64,000 nucleotides of DNA, from positions 1,302,001 through 1,366,000 of the forward strand of contig NC_135240.1 of NCBI RefSeq assembly GCF_947623445.1, written 5' to 3'. This document shows, in pieces, positions 59,525 through 64,000 of the stretch (position 1 is its first letter; each line of letters opens with the position of its first letter). A model generated the notes under the pieces. The model did no database searches and was not told the DNA's origin. It saw only the letters and a list, made by a program, of their open reading frames with translations. Source of the stretch: Clavelina lepadiformis (taxonomy: Eukaryota > Chordata > Ascidiacea > Aplousobranchia > Clavelinidae). The translations under genes were made by a program, and so were the position numbers.

Positions 59525-59977
59525 GTCGGCAACCTTTAGCATTAAAAGAGCCAATGTTCCCAAGTTTATTTAAATTAAGACCTTTTCGGAGCCATAACAT
59601 GTAACTGTGAAGTTGGCCACTAAAACAAAAGGTAATTATAGCCTACACTTCATGCAGAATTTCTTAAAATTTTTGCTTTGTACATGCGAATATTCTGTAA
59701 TTTCAACAAACAAAACCCGACTATTAAACACAACACTTTCAAATAATCATTTATTGCACCCAGCTAATGCGATATTTGCTTCTGAATTTCACTGCACAGC
59801 ACATCTACATTAGCTTGATAAGATGACACTTTGAGTTTCATCTGGGACTGCAAGCTCTCATCTGTTAGGCGTGAGCGTTGTTCATTTTTTAAGTAATAAG
59901 TAAGTAAGTCACAGGAGCCAGAGCAGAGGGCTGAAAGAGCCGCATGCGGCTCCGGAGCCGCAGGTTGCCGACCTCTG
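59520..59977. mobile_element. hAT element, 458 bp, inserted in the satellite
   Basis: The ends CAGAGGTCGGCAACCTTTAG and, on the other strand, CAGAGGTCGGCAACCTGCGG are inverted repeats, followed inside by GAGCC words. It is flanked by the identical octamer GGTTAGGC (59512-59519, 59978-59985). The only frame is 68 codons without motifs. Confidence 0.93.
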
Positions 59978-60089
59978 GGTTAGGCTATGTAGCCTACGAC
60001 TGGAAAGGTCACAGCTTTTTTTACTAAAGGTTTGATCGACAATAAAGAGGTCATGCCTAAAAGGCTGGTTTGAAATGAAATAGATCATG

Positions 60090-60590
60090 TTTTTTAATTA
60101 ATTCCTGTATCACTAAGTTTGCGTTGTGCAGTAAATTATCATACATTACCTATATTACGGAAATTAAGCCCCACAAATTACACACTAAGTTAAATTGAGT
60201 GCCACAGGAATGTTGACTTATGCAAAACCACAATACATTATGCAAGTACATGATAAAATTATTGTTGAACTACTTATTTGTGGTGTTTCTGATAAAATGC
60301 CTGCTACCAATTACTTTTTTTTCCTCACATGTTAATTACCCTATTGTCTTAGTTGTACTTTGCCACCCCATTCGTCTACTATCCGCTCATTAAAATGGGC
60401 TAGAGTACGGTAATTTTTTCCCATTGGAATGGTAGGAAGTATGCACTTCTAACTTTAGAGTAAGACGATTTGCATTTGGAATGGGAAGAACTTTACTTCG
60501 GCAGAAATATGATTCGTGGGAAACCCCATTGCTGAAAGCAGGTAAGGTCGTTCCGGTACCGTACAGCTTGCAGCGGTGTGTGCCGTATAA
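60090..60590. other. Intergenic, no supported gene
   Basis: AT-rich single-copy-looking DNA with no ORF or repeat structure that I can support. Confidence 0.35.
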
Positions 60591-60607
60591 CTATAGCCTA
60601 GGTGTAG

Positions 60608-60822
60608 GCGTTTAGCTTAAAGCTTATGCCATATAACTATAGCCTACGCGTAGGCCTTTAGCTTAAGGCTTATACTGTATAATAGCAGTACCTTACAGAT
60701 TGCAAGGTTAAGATGCGTTTAGCTTAAAGCTTATGCCGTATAACTATAGCCTACGCGTAGGCCTTTAGCTTAAGGCTTATACTGTATAATAGCAGTACCT
60801 TACAGATTGCAAGGTTTAGATA
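60608..60822. repeat. 107-bp tandem duplication
   Basis: GCGTTTAGCTTAAAGCTTAT starts at 60608 and again at 60715; the two units are nearly identical through TTACAGATTGCAAGGTT. A partial third copy (GCCGTATAACTATAGCCTA) precedes them at about 60582. Confidence 0.9.
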
Positions 60823-60829
60823 AAATTGC

Positions 60830-62430
60830 CGTAATTGCGCGTATAATAGAATTAACCGGCTATTAAATGTCCAACTTCCGGATCCGGGTAACAAAGGACG
60901 AACAGCGAACCAGTAAGTGTGTAACCGAAGGAAACAAGCACAAATAATAGCTTGCCGAGCCTATACGTTTCATTCTTTCAGTTTTCTATACTCTCAAGCA
61001 CACTTACTCGCAAAATCTGGGTACAAGCATGCTCTATTAAAAAGCGTTTTTGGCTACATCTAATCTCACCTCCGGCAGATCCGGACATCCGCCTTTTACT
61101 GACTAGGCTATCGTATAAGCATATACTTTGTCACGGTTATCAGTTATCACCATAATAGAATCTTAGTTACCGTACTACCACTACTGCGGCCACTGAATGC
61201 TGAACCTGCTCTGCTGGTCAACATATTTGAGAACCTGTCTGCCTGTTATCTGTATATATAGTATGGGTAGTCGACAACCGACCTTTTGATTTTGGTTGAC
61301 TGTACAGTGTTTGGCCTTTTTTACTTAAGGTTTTCTCAAACTTTAGCGGGTTTTTCATGTTTCAGCATTGACTATAGGTTATTCTTGAGACTTTGAGGTA
61401 TGAGCTATAGCCCCATCCGGAAAGTACGTCGTGCATGCAACTTACGCAAACTTTGGCGTTCACTGAAATCTCAATTCTTTGTTTGTTTATTATGAATGAT
61501 AGTATGAAGATAACAAAGTTTGGTTTGCACATGAGCGCGTTGATGTCTCTTGCGTATATAGCGTATATACACACTTTTCACTGTGGGTTATAGCCTATTT
61601 TGTTTTCTTTGGTATTTTGTCATCTTTATTGGAAAACATGCATTTTAAACAGGGAGACTTACGGCCAAAAATTAGGATGTATGTTTTAGGCCACGCTAGT
61701 ATTAAAACTCTAATTATTTTTTGTCACAACCACTTCTTATTCTAATAAATGGACTCGTTTCTATAGCTGTGTACATATTAACTAATATATGTAACTAGTG
61801 TAAGTATTAACATTGGTGTATATATTTCTTCTTGGTGTTCTTTTCTTTTTTGGTGCTTAGCATTTTGTTTTCTCTTAAACTGCTTGGGTTTAATGGCCGT
61901 GCTGACGTTTCATTGTTGTATCACCACTGTAGTTTACTTGTGGCGTATTTCAAGCTCTCAGGGCTTTGCCACGTTTTTCCGTTTGTTGTTTATTTGTGAG
62001 CATATTCTTGTTTGACCAGTCTACAACGAAGTTAGCACAATATTCTTTGCTCCCCACAGTCAATGGTGAAATATAAATAGTATGATAAGATAAAAAAAAT
62101 TTTTTTGTACACTGAAATCTCAAATCAGTGCAAATCCAAACTTTGCAATCGTGCGCACTTTTAGGCTGCCAGGCGTTCTTGTTGATGCTTTAGCTGGCCC
62201 GTGTCTGCGAGAAAAAAAATAGCAATAAATCCTGTAAAAATGCATAAAAACGGTGTTCACAAATGATTAAATGCTTTGAAAATTCAGCTAAGTTCATATA
62301 AATGTGTTCAACATACCTGAAGTGTACTACTGAATATAATGATAACCGCACTTCAGTGTACTCTTGCCCAATTCTGTAGACTGCCTTTTTAAGTTGATTG
62401 AAGGTTTTACATAGCGATGTTTAAGTTGAC
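60830..62430. other. Intergenic, no supported gene
   Basis: Short frames only, none with motifs. A T-rich stretch at 61730-61900 and an A-run near 62090-62105 are the only features noted. Confidence 0.35.
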
Positions 62431-62436
62431 ATTCAC

Positions 62437-62752
62437 ATGTCAGTAAGCGCAGGAAAAATGCCAAGACTGATAAATGGAGTGCACCTAGCGCTTGACAGCG
62501 GCTTTTTTAAAAAAGTGTTACTCATGCGTTTCGATGAAAAAATGCTTTTGCTTTTTTATACAAAAAAATGTGATCAATTTTTCACTCCCACTCTTTTTAA
62601 CAATTTAAAGGTATTTTCATTTTGCCGCATTCTGGAACACGATGGTACATTTGCAAGATTGATTGGTTTTACAGTTTCCTATAATCCGGAGACCCCGCTA
62701 ACCCGACATTTTATGACGAAACAATGTGGTCCGGATTAACGAGGTCCTACTG
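62437..62752. mobile_element. Pogo/Tigger-like transposon end
   Basis: Reading the minus strand from 62752 gives TACAGTAGGACCTCGTTAAT followed by CCGGACCACATTG, the typical terminus of pogo/Tigger-type Tc1-mariner elements with its TA target. A 100-codon frame (62437-62739) runs into this terminus and is therefore at least partly element sequence. The opposite end was not found. Confidence 0.55.
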
Positions 62753-62759
62753 TACTTAC

Positions 62760-63370
62760 GTGTAGTAAGCTTATGATTCTCTTTTAAATACTTTGTCCTA
62801 AAACCCGACCGACACTTTTTAAATGCTCAACCCAACTTCCGTTTCTTGTTTCAACGCTAAGTTATGTTGTTAATTAATAATGTTAGATTAGTACAAGGCA
62901 GGTTGATAAAAAATTATAATTTTTTATAGTAATTAAGGTGGTACTGTTTTGACCTACTGAAAATGCAGTATCTGTAATTTGATTTCATATTTGTATTTTG
63001 GTTTCAGATAAATGTTGCTATCATCCATAGGCTCTGTAATAGAATAAGTAATGCGTAAACTTAGCAAGAAATACTGTAGATGTAGAACGAAATGTTGTTG
63101 GCGAGGGGTGTTCAAATGATTTCTGCCAGGATCCACCACAGCCAAACCTGACAACATGATGCTTCACTAAATACGAATAGTAAACATATTGGACATGCTT
63201 AAATTTTTATGGTGTTTTATTTATGTAAATTAACCCTACAACATATTAATAACTTTGTAAAAATCAAAAGTGAAGTGTGCTACAGTTGCAAGATTTGTTC
63301 AGTGAGAAAAATGAAGAGTTGGTTTAGATCTCACAATAGCATCGAATGGGGGCTTTCTGTCACTTACTGA
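62760..63370. other. Intergenic, no supported gene
   Basis: AT-rich; AGGGGTGTTCAAATGATTTC near 63103 resembles the end of a hAT-type repeat such as that near 27304, but no partner end is visible. Confidence 0.35.
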
Positions 63371-63375
63371 TATCC

Positions 63376-64000
63376 TCAAAAGCTCATGAAGATGAGCATT
63401 TGTGAGCCTCGTTCTATGCTTGCAAAGGTACGTAGAAGCGAAGCAAGTAAGGACCCTTCTGGTCCTGCCAGCCTGGTTATAACTGGATACCTTTCCAAGG
63501 TTTCAAGTGATAACCAAAACACATTTGGATCTGCGATACAAATCTCATCTCCTATAAGATTACACAGTTCTACCTGCATTTTAGACACCAGCAATGCATA
63601 TTCAGTGGAAAGTTGGGTTTTCCAAGTGTCATCAACATCAGCAGACAGTGGATGAGAGATTAGCTCTATAACTGAACTGATTTCATAAAATTCCTGTTAC
63701 AAAACTCAGTGTCCAAATTTGACAAAACATGACAAATCATTATCACAGCTAACTTCTTGTAGAGTCACTTTCAAGCATGGAAAGTGGAGCATGTCTTTGG
63801 TGATAGTTGAAACGAATAGCAACAGCTGTTGCTTGAAAGATTTCTGGCCACAGTTGAATGATAGTATGCCCCTTGCCCTGGAGCTTCAAGTTCAGAGTAT
63901 TTAGATGGGTAAAACGGTCAGCGAGAAAAGCAAATTTACATAGATTGGTACCTTCAAGCAGAGTACTAGTTTGACCCTTGTCATTCAAAAACATGACCAA
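63376..64000 (-). pseudogene. hAT transposase (ZBED5-like), runs off the window
   Basis: The minus strand enters from beyond 64000 with TNLCKFAFLADRFTHLNTLN, LKLQGKGHTIIQLWPEIF; after a frame change at about 63840 come LLLFVSTITKDMLHFPCLK and later STEYALLVSKMQVELCNLIG, FWLSLETLERYPVI and RTFASIERGSQML. This order (FLxDxxxHLNxLNLxLQGK, HFPxL) is that of hAT transposases related to domesticated ZBED5/FAM200 proteins. At least one frameshift and stops near 63660-63730 show it is inactive here. The N-terminal BED finger would lie outside the window. Confidence 0.8.

Overview
This window is nuclear DNA from an animal. It is AT-rich, carries spliced genes with short GT-AG introns, and is crowded with transposon remains. 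The gene set (a WRPW-type Hes factor, a semaphorin, p90 RSK, a CAMSAP/patronin, a cyclin E, collagen-fibrinogen lectin exons and large C2H2 finger genes) together with compact introns suggests an invertebrate deuterostome, most likely an ascidian tunicate. That assignment is an inference. I see no bacterial genes, tRNA, rRNA or CRISPR array.

Layout. 0.4-8.6 kb: a gag/protease relic of a Ty3/gypsy element, exons of a cyclin E gene on the minus strand with a stop at a conserved Trp, and a decayed repeat-encoded protein; two copies of a 154-bp repeat flank this part. 9.1-10.9 kb: an intact 12-finger C2H2 gene and two finger relics. 12.4-18.05 kb: a 14-exon semaphorin on the minus strand whose exon phases all agree. 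20.7-21.9 kb: a complete Hes gene on the plus strand. 22.6-25.3 kb: exons of a glycine-rich-domain protein and of a collagen-fibrinogen protein, both broken. 28.0-29.2 kb: an SDE2 homologue with several frame breaks. 29.8-32.3 kb: the 3' half of a CAMSAP gene including the CKK domain, followed by leucine-rich-repeat exons. 33.6-38 kb: a finger-gene-like first exon split by a hAT MITE, a 17-finger gene, and decayed finger blocks. 37.9-45 kb: a nest of LTR retrotransposons, namely a BEL/Pao deletion derivative beside a Ty3/gypsy element whose gag-pol segment is inverted. 45.3-52.2 kb: a p90 RSK gene on the minus strand lacking large parts of both kinase domains. 53.5-64 kb: satellites and hAT elements, three insertions with readable 8-bp target duplications counting the one at 33.7 kb.

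No operon-like or pathway grouping is visible; the genes are unrelated neighbours. The main story is damage and rearrangement. Hes, the semaphorin and two finger genes read cleanly. Cyclin E, SDE2, CAMSAP, the lectin and RSK each carry single-base indels, stops or missing exon blocks. These may be true pseudogenization or residual assembly error, several of the indels being one base short in A-runs. The most unusual single structure is the gypsy inversion, whose two breakpoints fall in an 11-bp inverted near-repeat formed by the primer binding site and a stretch of integrase code.
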